DNA of 64,000 nucleotides from Duganella lactea (GCF_009857505.1 NZ_WWCP01000027.1:16009-80008); one strand, 5' to 3'. Positions 48,686-58,182 are shown, counted from the first letter of the stretch. Translations and numbers: made by a program. Notes: generated by a model from the sequence alone, not told the origin.

Positions 48686-50326
48686 ATGCTGAACCAACTG
48701 CGTATCGGTCCCAAACTGCTGCTCGCGCCGATGCTGGTGCTGATGCTGCTGATCGCCACCGCCGCCGCGGCCTATGTCGGCATGGTGCGCCAGAACGCCT
48801 CGCTGGAAAACCTGGTGCAGGTGCGCGCCGCCCGCCTCAAGACGGCGGCCGATGTCAGCGGCGAGGCGCGCTACGCCCACGCCCACATCTACCAGTTGCT
48901 GGCCTGGGTCAACGGCAGCTTCGCCCAATCGCGGCTGGACGCGCTGTCGCACGACATCAAGCACCGCCACGCCGATATCGCAACCCTGCTGCGCCAGCTG
49001 GACGACGCGGCCGCCCCCGCCGCCGAACGCCAGATCCTCAGCGGATCGCTGCAGGCGCTGGCCGCCTACCGCAAGGCGGTGCTGCAAACCATGGACATGG
49101 CGCAGATGGACCAGAGCATCGCCACCAACGCCATGGCCATCGCCGAAAAGCAGTTCCTGCTGCTGAACGACCAGCTGGCGCAACTCGCGGCGCTGGAAAA
49201 GCAGCTCAGCGAACAGGCCCACGCCCACGCCAAGGACGACTTCCACACACTGAACATCGGCATGATCGTCATGGTGCTGCTGTCCATCGTGCTGTCGCTG
49301 GGGGTGACGATGGCGGTGCGCGGCGCCATGCTGCGCGATATCCGCGCGATCGCCGAGGTGGTGGTGGCGCTGGCCGCCGGGCGCCTGCGCGCGGGCCAGG
49401 GCACCGCCGGCCGCGACGAAATCGCCGATACCGCGCGCATGCTGGACCAGACCATGGCCAACCTGACGCAAACGCTGACCACCATCCTCGGCGCGGTGCA
49501 CTCGATCGACACCGCCGCGCGCGAAATCGCCACCGGCAATCTGGATCTGTCGAGCCGCACCGAAATGCAGGCCACCTCGCTGGAGCAAACCGCCAGCGCC
49601 ATGAGCAGCCTGACGCAGGCGGTGCAGGCCAACGCCGTCAACGCGCGCCAGGCCTGCCAGCTGGCCGCCGGCGCCAGCGACCTGGCCGGGCTTGGCGGCG
49701 CCGCGATGCAGGATGCGGTGCACACCATGGCCACGATCCGCGCCAGCTCGCGCCAGATCGTCGACATCATCGCCGTCATCGACGGCATCTCCTTCCAGAC
49801 CAACATTCTGGCGCTGAACGCCGCCGTCGAGGCGGCGCGCGCCGGCGAGCAGGGGCGCGGCTTCGCCGTCGTCGCCGCCGAAGTGCGCACGCTGGCGCAA
49901 CGCTCGGCCGCCGCCGCGAAAGTGATCAAAACGCTGATCGCCGCCTCGGTCGCCACCATCGACCGCGGCAGCGCCTCGGTGCAGCAGGCCGGCGAGCGCA
50001 TGGGCGGCATCGTCGCCGCCGTGCGGCAGGTCAACGACATCATCGGCCGCATCAGCGCCGCCAGCGCCGAGCAGGCGCAGGGCATCGCCGAAGTCAATCA
50101 GGCGGTCGGGCAGATGGATGATGTGACGCAGCAGAACGCCGCGCTGGTCGAGCAGGCAGCGGCGGCGGCCGCCAGCCTGCAGGACCAGGCCGGCCACCTG
50201 TCGCAGGCGGTGTCGGTGTTCAAGTTAGAGCCCGCGCATGGGCTTGCTCAAAAAGCGCGATCCGGCCTCGACGAAACGCCAAGGCAGCTCAACCGCCTTG
50301 GAAATGCCGATGCGCGGGCCGGCTAG
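48686..50326 (+). CDS. Methyl-accepting chemotaxis protein
   Basis: A 546-residue receptor. TM1 about residues 10-32, a helical periplasmic domain (33-190, four-helix-bundle type, MCP_signal-free), TM2 (about 190-212), HAMP, then the signalling domain with the hairpin tip IDGISFQTNILALNAAVEAA and RAGEQGRGFAVVAAEVRTLA. The C-terminal ~30 residues (KARSGLDETPRQLNRLGNAD) are encoded antisense to the broken aag gene, so they are probably not conserved. Acts with the Cache protein upstream. Confidence 0.92.
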   Translation: MLNQLRIGPKLLLAPMLVLMLLIATAAAAYVGMVRQNASLENLVQVRAARLKTAADVSGEARYAHAHIYQLLAWVNGSFAQSRLDALSHDIKHRHADIATLLRQLDDAAAPAAERQILSGSLQALAAYRKAVLQTMDMAQMDQSIATNAMAIAEKQFLLLNDQLAQLAALEKQLSEQAHAHAKDDFHTLNIGMIVMVLLSIVLSLGVTMAVRGAMLRDIRAIAEVVVALAAGRLRAGQGTAGRDEIADTARMLDQTMANLTQTLTTILGAVHSIDTAAREIATGNLDLSSRTEMQATSLEQTASAMSSLTQAVQANAVNARQACQLAAGASDLAGLGGAAMQDAVHTMATIRASSRQIVDIIAVIDGISFQTNILALNAAVEAARAGEQGRGFAVVAAEVRTLAQRSAAAAKVIKTLIAASVATIDRGSASVQQAGERMGGIVAAVRQVNDIIGRISAASAEQAQGIAEVNQAVGQMDDVTQQNAALVEQAAAAAASLQDQAGHLSQAVSVFKLEPAHGLAQKARSGLDETPRQLNRLGNADARAG

Positions 50327-50537
50327 CACCGTCACCGCGCGCGGGCGGCCCGAACATGGCGAAGTTGCGCGCCGTCTCGCCGCCGTAGCAATGCGAGGCC
50401 GGTTCCGCGCGGTCATACGCCTCGGTCTCCACAATGCGGCCGCCGACGCCGTTGACCAGCAGCGTCACGCCGATCAGTTGCGGCGCCACCTGGTGCGACG
50501 GCGCGCTGAAATCAATCCCTGCCAAAATCGTAGTCAT
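50225..50537 (-). pseudogene. DNA-3-methyladenine glycosylase (Aag) with an internal deletion
   Basis: The N-terminal 67 residues (QLIGVTLLVNGVGGRIVETE, AYDRAEPASHCYGGETARNF, AMFGPP) and the last ~33 residues (VLAGPRIGISKAVELPWRF, SRFLSKP) of an Aag/MPG-type glycosylase are both present, but in different frames and joined near 50335-50350. About 90-100 central residues, including the catalytic Glu region and the DNA-binding hydrophobic plug, are missing. The first frame stops at 50289. The gene cannot make an active enzyme. It overlaps the 3' end of the MCP gene. Confidence 0.85.
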
Positions 50538-50720
50538 GCGTCTATTCTAAATGCCAATCTGGACGGCACGATTACAAAATTCATGCCAAATAGTTATCAT
50601 CTGCACGCAAATGAGAACAAAATACGCCGTGCCGCACAGAAAAACTTTACCAATCCGCGCCATCCCGCCCCTTATGCGGCGATAATCGAAGGTACGATTG
50701 CTTTTTGCGCTAAGAACACG

Positions 50721-51587
50721 ATGACGACAGTAGCTGCCCAAGCCTTGCCAACAGAAAACGCGGTGGAAGACGCGCTGATGCGTTCCATCCGGATTCCCCC
50801 ACGGCCGAGCCTGCTCGTCGACCTGCAGCGCGAACTGGCCCAGAGCGATCCGTCGCCGCGCCAGATCGCCCGCATCATCGCCAGCGACGTCGGCATGTCC
50901 GGCGCCCTGCTCAAGCTGGCCAACTCGCCGTTCTTCGGCGCCGCCCGCAAGGCCAAGTCGGTCGAGCAGGCGATCAATTTCCTCGGCATCAACCAGTGCG
51001 CGTCGCTGCTGACCGGGCTGCTGGCGCGCCAGGCCATCGACGGCAAGGAGTCCGACCTCACCACGTTCTGGGAAATCTCGTCGCGACGGGCCCAGGCACT
51101 GGTGTTCACCTCGCGCAAGCTGCGCGTGGCGCCGCCCGACATCGCCCACACCTTCGGCCTGTTCTGCGACATCGGCGTGCCGCTGCTGATGGACCGCTTC
51201 GCCGACTACGGCGACACCTACCAGCAGGCCTGCAACGACGCCAGCGGCATGTTCACCGCCATCGAGGACCGCCGCTACAGCACCAACCACGCCGCCATCG
51301 GCTGCCTGCTGGCGCGCAACTGGGGCCTGTCGCCGGACGTCTCCTGGGCCATCCTGCTGCACCACGATTACCGCGTGCTGGACGACGATGCCACCGACGA
51401 CGCCATCCGCTCGCTGGTGGCGCTGTCGCTGCTGGCCGAGAAAGGCATCCAGCGCCTGCACAACGAACACAGTTCCTTCGAATGGGAAAAAGGCGGCGAA
51501 AGCGCCTGTCGCCATCTCGGCCTGACCGAGGATGAAACCGACGACCTGCTCGAAGAACTGAACGAAACCTTCTACACCGAACGATAA
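50721..51587 (+). CDS. HDOD-domain signalling protein
   Basis: A 288-residue protein with one HDOD domain. RIPPRPSLLVDLQRELAQSD followed by IARIIASDVGMSGALLKLAN and the conserved ALLKLANSPFFG region, with HHDYRV later, define it. HDOD proteins act in c-di-GMP-related signalling, RpoS or DNA-repair regulation, without catalysis. ATG at 50721 (MTTVAAQALPT) is chosen over a read-through start. 15 bases separate it from the DUF2863 gene. Confidence 0.88.
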   Translation: MTTVAAQALPTENAVEDALMRSIRIPPRPSLLVDLQRELAQSDPSPRQIARIIASDVGMSGALLKLANSPFFGAARKAKSVEQAINFLGINQCASLLTGLLARQAIDGKESDLTTFWEISSRRAQALVFTSRKLRVAPPDIAHTFGLFCDIGVPLLMDRFADYGDTYQQACNDASGMFTAIEDRRYSTNHAAIGCLLARNWGLSPDVSWAILLHHDYRVLDDDATDDAIRSLVALSLLAEKGIQRLHNEHSSFEWEKGGESACRHLGLTEDETDDLLEELNETFYTER

Positions 51588-51602
51588 AGAACCAAGCCAA
51601 GC

Positions 51603-52802
51603 ATGCCCAAGAATAAGCGCCCGGTAGCGCGCAAATCCGCCAACGCCCCGGAAGTCAAAGACGAGCAACAAACCACCGACCTGTGCGCGCTGGCGCTGGA
51701 CCTGGCCGACGAATCGGCCAGCGGCGACATCGTCTCGGCCGCCACCCGCGCCGAGCTGGCGCAAAAACACATCGACTTCCAGCGCCTGCTGCGCCGCCTG
51801 CTGGCGCAAGGCAAGAACGAAGTGCTGTACGGCGCCATCGAGATGGCGCGCGACGAATCGCTGGATGGCTACCGTTACCTGCGCGCCGCCGTCGAGGAAG
51901 GCGCGGCTAACCTGATCCTGCGCCGCGAGAACGGGCTGGAGCTGGAAATCGACGCCTTCGCCATCCCGGTGTTCGTGCACAGCCAGGGCGGCCTCGATCC
52001 TGCCGCCGACTTCCAGGACAGCGACGCCTACGACGCCCTGCTGCACAGCTTCACCGAGGCCGGCCTCGAAAGCCCGAAAGCGCAGGTGGTGCTGGTCAGC
52101 CATGCCTACGACCTCGGCGAGATCGAACGCATCCACTACGGCCAGCTGCATGCGATGGTGCGCGAGGCCGCGCAATCGCTGACCGATAAAAAAATCGCCG
52201 CCGCGCCGGCGCTGGAACGCAGCCTGGCGGCCGGCTGGTCGCCAACCAGCTTCGGCGCAGACGACACCGCCGTCGAGCTGCGCTTCCTGCTGGGCTTCGC
52301 CCTCAAGCGCAGCGACGACGCCTTCTACAAGGTACCGGCCGGCGAGAAAGCCGCCGACGCCTACTTCGCCCAACGCGCCGAGCGCTACCAGAAGTGGACC
52401 GAGGATTACGCGCCGCTGGTGGCGCGCTGCCTCGGCCGCGCACGCGACGCCGCGCAGTCGGCCGGACCTGAGCTGACGCTGAACTTCCTCTACCAGGACC
52501 TGTTCTTCGGCGCCCGCGCCCAAGGCCAGTCCGAGCATGACATGCTGCACCTGTTGTCCACGCTGAACCAGGCGCTGGCCGGCCACGACCCGGCCCAGGT
52601 GCAAGCCGTGGTCGCCCCGTCGGAAGACGAGGACGACCCGCTGCTGCGGGTCCAACTGTCGCAGGGCGGCACGCCGCTGGCCGCCGCCGGCAAGCCGCTC
52701 GACCCGGCCGCCGATCTGGCACTGGCGCTGGAAGACCTGGCCGACGCCTTGAACAGCCTCGGCATCACCGACATATCGGTATCGGCGGACCCGCTTTCCT
52801 GA
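51603..52802 (+). CDS. DUF2863-family protein
   Basis: A 399-residue soluble protein of a family found mainly in Betaproteobacteria. LELEIDAFAIPVFVHSQGGL and LVSHAYDLGEIERIHYGQLH are its conserved parts. No catalytic motif I can recognise. It forms an operon with the HDOD gene upstream. Function unknown. Confidence 0.85.
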   Translation: MPKNKRPVARKSANAPEVKDEQQTTDLCALALDLADESASGDIVSAATRAELAQKHIDFQRLLRRLLAQGKNEVLYGAIEMARDESLDGYRYLRAAVEEGAANLILRRENGLELEIDAFAIPVFVHSQGGLDPAADFQDSDAYDALLHSFTEAGLESPKAQVVLVSHAYDLGEIERIHYGQLHAMVREAAQSLTDKKIAAAPALERSLAAGWSPTSFGADDTAVELRFLLGFALKRSDDAFYKVPAGEKAADAYFAQRAERYQKWTEDYAPLVARCLGRARDAAQSAGPELTLNFLYQDLFFGARAQGQSEHDMLHLLSTLNQALAGHDPAQVQAVVAPSEDEDDPLLRVQLSQGGTPLAAAGKPLDPAADLALALEDLADALNSLGITDISVSADPLS

Positions 52803-52816
52803 AAGCGATTTCTCGT

Positions 52817-52845
52817 TTGACAGTCCCCCTTTAGCCGAGGATACT
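52817..52845 (+). promoter_or_regulatory. Sigma-70 promoter of the TPR lipoprotein gene
   Basis: TTGACA (52817-52822), a 17-base spacer, then GATACT (52840-52845). The ATG lies at 52920, giving a ~70-base leader that contains the inverted repeat GCGGAA...TTCCGC. Confidence 0.75.
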
Positions 52846-52919
52846 TTCCAGAACGCGGAACGCAGATTCCGCTGCCTGGTGCGGCGCCGGCTTGTGCTCC
52901 GCAGCAAAGGGAGACAGCC

Positions 52920-54140
52920 ATGCAATCATGGGCCCGTATCGTCTGTACGGCGCTGTGCGCCGCCGCCTTGCTCGGCGGCGGCGGCTGCGCCAGCCAAACA
53001 CCGGTGCGCATAGCGCCGGCCCAGCAACTATTCCACGACCAGCTGTTTCAGCCGCCCGCCAAGCCGATCGACACCCGCCAGGTGTTCGCCATCAGCCCGG
53101 CGATGCGCGAGTACGTGCGGCATGAAATCGGCAACGCCTCGCCCGGCAGGGACCCGCGCCGCCTGCTGTTCGACGCCCTCTACCAGCGCGACAAACTGCA
53201 GCTCGATTACGACGCCGCCATCACCCGCAACGCCAGCGAAACCTTCGCCGCGCGCGCCGGCAACTGCCTGTCGCTGGCGATCATGACCGCCGCGCTGGCG
53301 CGTGAACTCAACATGCCGGTGGTGTTCCAGCAGATCGACGTCGACACCGTCTGGAGCCGCGCCGGCACGCTGTACTTCGCCGCCAACCACGTCAACCTGA
53401 CGCTGGGCCGGCCGCGCAGCGACCGCAATCCCTACACCGTCTACGGCATGGACGATGCCAACGTGCTGACGGTGGACTTCGTCCCGGTGCCGCCCAAGGC
53501 GCGCGACGCCGCCAAACCGCTGGAAGAACACACGGTGCTGGCGATGTACCTGAACAACCGCGCCGCCGAACTGCTGTCCGTCGGCGAAGTCGACGACGCC
53601 TACTGGGCCGCGCGCCGGGCCGCCGAGGTCGATCCGCTGCTACTCAACGTCTACAACACGCTGGGCGTGATCTACCAGCAGCGTGGCAGCCAGGAAGCCG
53701 CCGAACAGGCGCTCCGCTACGCCCACGCGCAAGCGCCGGACAACACCATCTACCTGTCCAACCTGGCGCAGACGCTGGAGAACGAACACAAGCTGGACGA
53801 GGCGGCAGCGCTGCGCGCGCGGCTGGCGCAACTGGAACCCTACCCGCCCTTCTACTTCTTCAACCAGGGGCAGGAAGCGATGCAGGCCGGCGAGTACGCG
53901 CGCGCGCGCCGGCTGTTTGAACGGGAGCTGGAACGGGTGCCGGACTACCACGAATTTCACTTCTGGCTGGCGGTGGCGAACTACCACCTGGGCAATCTGC
54001 GCGCGGCCGACAACCACATGAAGCTGGCGATGCAGAACAGTACCACGCGCGGCACCCACGACCTGTACTCGGCCAAGCTGGACCGCCTGCGCGCCGACGA
54101 GGCGCGGCAGCGCGCCAGCCCGCCGCGCGCGGCTCAGTAA
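52920..54140 (+). CDS. Lipoprotein with transglutaminase-like and TPR domains
   Basis: A 406-residue envelope lipoprotein. Lipobox LGGGGCAS near residue 24; a transglutaminase-like region with ETFAARAGNCLSLAIMTAAL and VFQQIDVDTVW (candidate Cys); and TPR repeats from about residue 220 (VYNTLGVIYQQRGSQEAAEQ, FFNQGQEAMQAGEYARARRL, FHFWLAVANYHLGNLRAADN). Such proteins are protein-protein scaffolds or peptidoglycan-related. The end overlaps the next, convergent gene by seven bases. Confidence 0.85.
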   Translation: MQSWARIVCTALCAAALLGGGGCASQTPVRIAPAQQLFHDQLFQPPAKPIDTRQVFAISPAMREYVRHEIGNASPGRDPRRLLFDALYQRDKLQLDYDAAITRNASETFAARAGNCLSLAIMTAALARELNMPVVFQQIDVDTVWSRAGTLYFAANHVNLTLGRPRSDRNPYTVYGMDDANVLTVDFVPVPPKARDAAKPLEEHTVLAMYLNNRAAELLSVGEVDDAYWAARRAAEVDPLLLNVYNTLGVIYQQRGSQEAAEQALRYAHAQAPDNTIYLSNLAQTLENEHKLDEAAALRARLAQLEPYPPFYFFNQGQEAMQAGEYARARRLFERELERVPDYHEFHFWLAVANYHLGNLRAADNHMKLAMQNSTTRGTHDLYSAKLDRLRADEARQRASPPRAAQ

Positions 54141-54511
54141 CCGATGCTGCGGCCGGCGATCTCGGGCAGATCGTCGGTCGCCGTCAGCGAGCAGATCAGG
54201 CGAGCGATGGTTTCCGACGCCACCACCGTGTGGTGATTATCCTGCGCCATCAGCTTCTCGCGGATCTCGCGCCGCACCTCCGGCAGACCGGTCAGGTCGA
54301 ACAGAATATCCACGCCGCTGCCCAGCGCGACGATCTCATCGAGCGTGGCGATGGTCAGGCCGGCGTCGATGGCCAACTGGCGGCCCGGCGTGTCGGACGC
54401 CTCCGCCACACCCACCACATTCACGCCGCGTCCGCTGCGCGCCAACAGATTGCCCAAGAACGCCGAGCCGATGCGGCCCAGGCCAATGATCGCGATTTTT
54501 TGATGATCCAA
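54134..54511 (-). CDS. Stand-alone NAD(P)-binding Rossmann protein
   Basis: A 125-residue protein containing only a Rossmann fold: IAIIGLGRIGSAFLGNLLAR (GxGxxG) and VNVVGVAEASDTPGRQLAID. It lacks the C-terminal catalytic part of homoserine dehydrogenase- or aspartate dehydrogenase-like enzymes. A truncated enzyme or a nucleotide-sensing protein are both possible. The reading frame is intact, with VVASETIARLICSL at its end. Confidence 0.7.
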   Translation of the reverse strand: MDHQKIAIIGLGRIGSAFLGNLLARSGRGVNVVGVAEASDTPGRQLAIDAGLTIATLDEIVALGSGVDILFDLTGLPEVRREIREKLMAQDNHHTVVASETIARLICSLTATDDLPEIAGRSIGY

Positions 54512-54775
54512 CTGCTTCTCCTGTTGTCAGTACACCGCGACGAGCATCGCATGAACCCCAACAGCCGAGAAGACGCATGGATCAAGGTTTGAGCGAACGC
54601 TGACGCACAACCGGGCGGCAAGTTGCGCTTTACCAGTTTCGCCACGTTGCCGCAGCGCGTCATGCTTTCTTCGAGTAATGATGCTACATTCAATTACCGA
54701 GCACTTGCTTTCTTTTAGCTGGCGCCGGCGACTTCCAAGTTTCTCATTTCATAAAAAATAACTACTGGAGACAAC

Positions 54776-55699
54776 ATGAAGAATCGCATCTGGAAATACC
54801 TATCATCAATTGCCCTGCTCGCCATGACCGCCCTGCCCGCGCCGTCCTGGGCGGCCGGATACACCCAAACCAAGTACCCGATCGTGATGGTGCACGGCTT
54901 TTTGGGGTTCGACAGCGTTGGTCCCCTCGAGTACTTTTACGGCATCACCTCCGCCCTGCGCAGCGGCGGCGCCAATGTCTACGTGACGACCGTGTCGGCG
55001 GCCAACAGCACCGAGGTGCGCGGCGAACAGCTGCTGACCCAGGTCAAGCAAATCCTGGCGGTGACCGGCGCCGCCAAGGTCAACCTGATCGGCCATAGCC
55101 ACGGCGGCCCGACCGCGCGCTACGTGGCCTCGGTCAGGCCGGACCTGGTGGCCTCGGTCACCAGTGTCGGCGGCGTCAACAAGGGCTCCAAGGTGGCAGA
55201 TGTGCTGATGGACAACGCCCCCGGCGCCAGCACCGTGGTGCTCGGCGCGGTCGCAAATCTGATGAGCCTGGTGTCGAACAACGCCGGCCCCGACCGGCCG
55301 CAGGACAGCAAGGCGGCCATGCTGTCGCTCACCACCGCCGGCTCGCTGGCGTTCAACAGCCGCCACCCGGAAGGCGTGCCGCTGTCGGCCTGCGGCGAAG
55401 GCGCCTACCAGGAGCGCGGCGTCTACTACTTCTCGTGGAGCGGCGGCAAACAGATCACCAACGTGCTCGACCCGCTCGACGCGCCGCTCGCGCTGACGGC
55501 ACAGGCCTTCAACGGCGAGAAGAACGATGGCCTGGTCGGCAGCTGCTCCAGCCATCTTGGCCGCGTGATCCGTGACGACTACGCGATGAACCACCTCGAC
55601 GAGATCAACCAGACGGCCGGCCTCGTCAGCCTGTTCGAAACCAGTCCGGTAACGGTGTTCCGTCAGCAGGCCAACCGCCTGCAGGGACTGGGTCTGTAG
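54776..55699 (+). CDS. Secreted triacylglycerol lipase (family I)
   Basis: A 307-residue extracellular lipase. Signal peptide to about A26; YPIVMVHGFLGFDSVGPLEY with the oxyanion region; nucleophile elbow GHSHGG with S108; acid Asp in EKNDGLVGSCSS; His in MNHLDEINQ. Two Cys residues (SACGEG, GSCSS) can form the calcium-site disulfide typical of Pseudomonas/Burkholderia LipA. The foldase gene follows after nine bases. GGAGAC precedes the ATG. Confidence 0.94.
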   Translation: MKNRIWKYLSSIALLAMTALPAPSWAAGYTQTKYPIVMVHGFLGFDSVGPLEYFYGITSALRSGGANVYVTTVSAANSTEVRGEQLLTQVKQILAVTGAAKVNLIGHSHGGPTARYVASVRPDLVASVTSVGGVNKGSKVADVLMDNAPGASTVVLGAVANLMSLVSNNAGPDRPQDSKAAMLSLTTAGSLAFNSRHPEGVPLSACGEGAYQERGVYYFSWSGGKQITNVLDPLDAPLALTAQAFNGEKNDGLVGSCSSHLGRVIRDDYAMNHLDEINQTAGLVSLFETSPVTVFRQQANRLQGLGL

Positions 55700-55708
55700 G
55701 AGCGCGGC

Positions 55709-56644
55709 ATGAGGTCCAACGTGAAGAGCGCCGGTGTCGGTGCCGCCGTCGTGCTGCTGGCTGGCTGCGTGCTGTATTTCAGCCGTGACGACACGCCGCC
55801 CCCGCCGGCACAGGTAAGCGCCCCCGGCTCCGGCCTCTTCGCGTTTGTGCCATCGATGGTGGGTACCCGCCCGGACGGCGAGCTCAAAACGCAGGCCGGC
55901 GACCAGTTGGTGGTCGACGCCGAGCTCGGACATTTGTTCGACTATTATCTGGCCGGGCTGGGCGAGCGGGATCTGGCCGCGATCCGCGCCGAGATCGAGC
56001 GGGAGCTCGATCGACGCCTCAAGCCGGGACCGGCGCGACAGGCGAAGCAACTGCTGTCCAGTTACCTGGCCTATAAACAAGCGCTGGCCGGTCTTGAGTC
56101 GACGCTGGCGCCGTCCGCCGACGTGGCGCAGTCGGCGCGCGCGAGACTGGCGGCCATGCGCGGTTTGCGTTCGGCGTATTTCACGCCCGAGCAAAGCGCG
56201 GGCCTGTTCGGCGCAGCCGATGCGGTGGACGACGACGCGGTGGCGCGGCTGGAGATCAGCGCCGACAAGACCCTGAGCGCGGAGCAGAAGCAGGCCAAGC
56301 TGGCGGAGCTGGACCGGCAAATGCCGGCGGCGTTGCGCGAAGCGCGCGAGGCGCCGGCCAAAATCATCCGAACGGAGGAATCGGTGGCACGGCTGCGGGC
56401 CGGCGGCGCGGGTGACAACGAGGTCTACCGCCTGCGCGCGGCGACGTTTTCGCCGGAGGCGGCCGCGCGTCTGGCCGACCTCGACCGCGACGAAGCGTCC
56501 TGGAAAGCCCGCGTCAGCGCCTATCTGGCGCAGCGCGCCACGTTGATGGCGCAACCGGCGCAACAAAGGGACGCCGCGCTACAGCAACTACGCGACGCCA
56601 GCTTCACGCCTGACGAACAGCGCCGCCTCGGCGCCTACGAATAA
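55709..56644 (+). CDS. lifO: Lipase-specific foldase
   Basis: A 311-residue inner-membrane-anchored chaperone for the adjacent lipase. Membrane anchor at the N-terminus (VGAAVVLLAGCVLYFS), a Pro-rich linker, then LVVDAELGHLFDYYLAGLGE containing the foldase motif RxxFDY-like (HLFDYYL). The rest is a helical head clamp. Co-expression with the lipase is expected from the nine-base gap. Confidence 0.92.
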   Translation: MRSNVKSAGVGAAVVLLAGCVLYFSRDDTPPPPAQVSAPGSGLFAFVPSMVGTRPDGELKTQAGDQLVVDAELGHLFDYYLAGLGERDLAAIRAEIERELDRRLKPGPARQAKQLLSSYLAYKQALAGLESTLAPSADVAQSARARLAAMRGLRSAYFTPEQSAGLFGAADAVDDDAVARLEISADKTLSAEQKQAKLAELDRQMPAALREAREAPAKIIRTEESVARLRAGGAGDNEVYRLRAATFSPEAAARLADLDRDEASWKARVSAYLAQRATLMAQPAQQRDAALQQLRDASFTPDEQRRLGAYE

Positions 56645-56862
56645 GCACGCGTCCATCCAGACAACGGCTGGCGGCATTGCAGAATGCCTCGTTGCAAGCT
56701 CGTCAGCGAAGCGTGAGCCGTGACGCGCCATGCACGAGCAGGCACTCCCACGATGTGGCAAGAAATTAAAAACCGGGGCGGTGACGCTCGAAATGGTCAA
56801 CAAATTGCGGGATAAGCTTCCAGAATGACATGCCTGCTTGATATCAATCCTGGTGGCACGCG

Positions 56863-57237
56863 CTAACTCAATAACATTTTCCATTGCGCCAGCTTCTGCG
56901 CCAACGTCATCGAGGCGTGTGCCGGTGACGTGGAGGGCAGCACCAGCGTGCGATAGCCTTCGGCGGCGAACTGCGGTGCGAACTTGCCGGAGGTCTGGCC
57001 GTTGAAGCCGACCGTTTCCAGCAGCGGGCACAGTTCGCGCAGGCGGGCGAAGTCGTTGGCGGCGGGTTTGCGGATGGCGGAGTCGAGACTGCCTTCGCGT
57101 TCGCACGCGCCCAACACATCCCACAGGCCAAAGCCATGCGCGAGCAGGCGCGGCAAGCGCTCTTCATACGGCAAATCCGCCAGCGGCTCGCCGGTCAATG
57201 CCGACAAAATCGGCCACAGCAAATTGATGTTTTGGTT
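56863..57237 (-). pseudogene. DNA-deoxyinosine glycosylase, 5' end missing
   Basis: The last ~120 residues of a hypoxanthine-DNA glycosylase-type enzyme: LWPILSALTGEPLADLPYEE, LAHGFGLWDVLGACEREGSL, DSAIRKPAANDF and the C-terminal LPSTSPAHASMTLAQKLAQW. Full-length relatives have about 45 further residues with a GSMPG motif and a Y-x-HPQN segment. Here homology stops around NQNIN at 57237. Upstream sequence becomes AT-richer and codes for a different gene. The only start is TTG at 57222. This is the left border of the genomic island. Confidence 0.8.
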
Positions 57238-57271
57238 AATTTGACACCCATCCGAACCAATAAGTAGAGGG

Positions 57272-57979
57272 TTACTTCGGCCAGGTTTTGTACTTGCTAG
57301 GAAATAGATCTACATGCTCACGCTGTAGGAGTTCCAGGACTGCCCTATGGCGGTCTTCCTTAGAGCCTCGATGCCGATTGCGGTACTGGCAGAGCCATAC
57401 ATACACGTCGGCGAGTTGTAGGAATCGACTAAGGTGAGATTGAGTGAAGTGAACAGAGTCCACCATATTCGTGATTTGTTTTCCAAACGCGAAATCTGTT
57501 CCTTCGATTCGGTAACGAGAAAGGCTCTGCCCAAACCTGTCAGCATGCCTGTCGCTTTCACGGTCCCCGATCAGCATGCCAAGGGCTGATTTACTCCGCA
57601 TCAGAGAACTCGTGCGCTCAACCATAAACATAAAAGCGATATCCTCAGGGGATTGTTCTGCATGGAGGTTTGCGCAGTTGATCTGTATGTCGATTAGCTC
57701 TACTTCCCCTAAAGAAAGGATATCGATGAATTCCCCTATCAACGAGATACGGCGTCCCACGTCAGTCCATTCCTTGAAATTTTTTTTCCTGTGGTAAATC
57801 TCAGCAGCATGAAATTCTGTTGCGGCGCTTAACTGTGCCGTGCCAAATGCTTGCGATGAAAGTTCATTTACCCGCTGTTCGATAGACGCCAAATTTTCTT
57901 CTTTGATGCCGATCGCAGCGAGATGGTAGTGGGGATAGTCCGGGTCGTTCTTTGCTTCATCAAAGAAGATAAGATACAT
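57272..57979 (-). CDS. DUF3800-family protein
   Basis: A 235-residue protein, MYLIFFDEAKNDPDYPHYHL, with an early D-E pair, IGDRESDRHADRF in the middle and FLQLADVYVWLCQY near the end. This is the RNase H-like DUF3800 layout (FIDESG-type start, D...D late). Such genes are frequent in mobile and defence islands and may encode nucleases. It is leftward, 203 bases after hamB, with lower GC than the chromosome. Its role relative to Hachiman is unknown. Confidence 0.8.
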   Translation of the reverse strand: MYLIFFDEAKNDPDYPHYHLAAIGIKEENLASIEQRVNELSSQAFGTAQLSAATEFHAAEIYHRKKNFKEWTDVGRRISLIGEFIDILSLGEVELIDIQINCANLHAEQSPEDIAFMFMVERTSSLMRSKSALGMLIGDRESDRHADRFGQSLSRYRIEGTDFAFGKQITNMVDSVHFTQSHLSRFLQLADVYVWLCQYRNRHRGSKEDRHRAVLELLQREHVDLFPSKYKTWPK

Positions 57980-58182
57980 TGGCTAAACGTTTCATCAATA
58001 TTTTTTAAAATACCGCAGACCACCGAACGCAAATCCACCGATGGAGTGCAAACCAGTTGCTTTACCCCCACATCAAATTCGTCGATTCGAGGAGAAGCAT
58101 CACTTACCTGATGAGCCTGCCTTGGACAACCAGGCGACCAAAGCAAAAAAAGCTTCGTCCCCACTTTCCGCCGTAATAAGTG

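Noticed and set aside
46327..50121. 1264-codon rightward ORF spanning the MFS, KamA-like, Cache and MCP genes
   Set aside because: It crosses several well-identified genes on both strands in other frames; an artefact of high GC.
57980..58182. Short ORFs between the DUF3800 gene and hamB
   Set aside because: Overlapping 60-codon frames without ribosome-binding sites or recognisable sequence; treated as intergenic.
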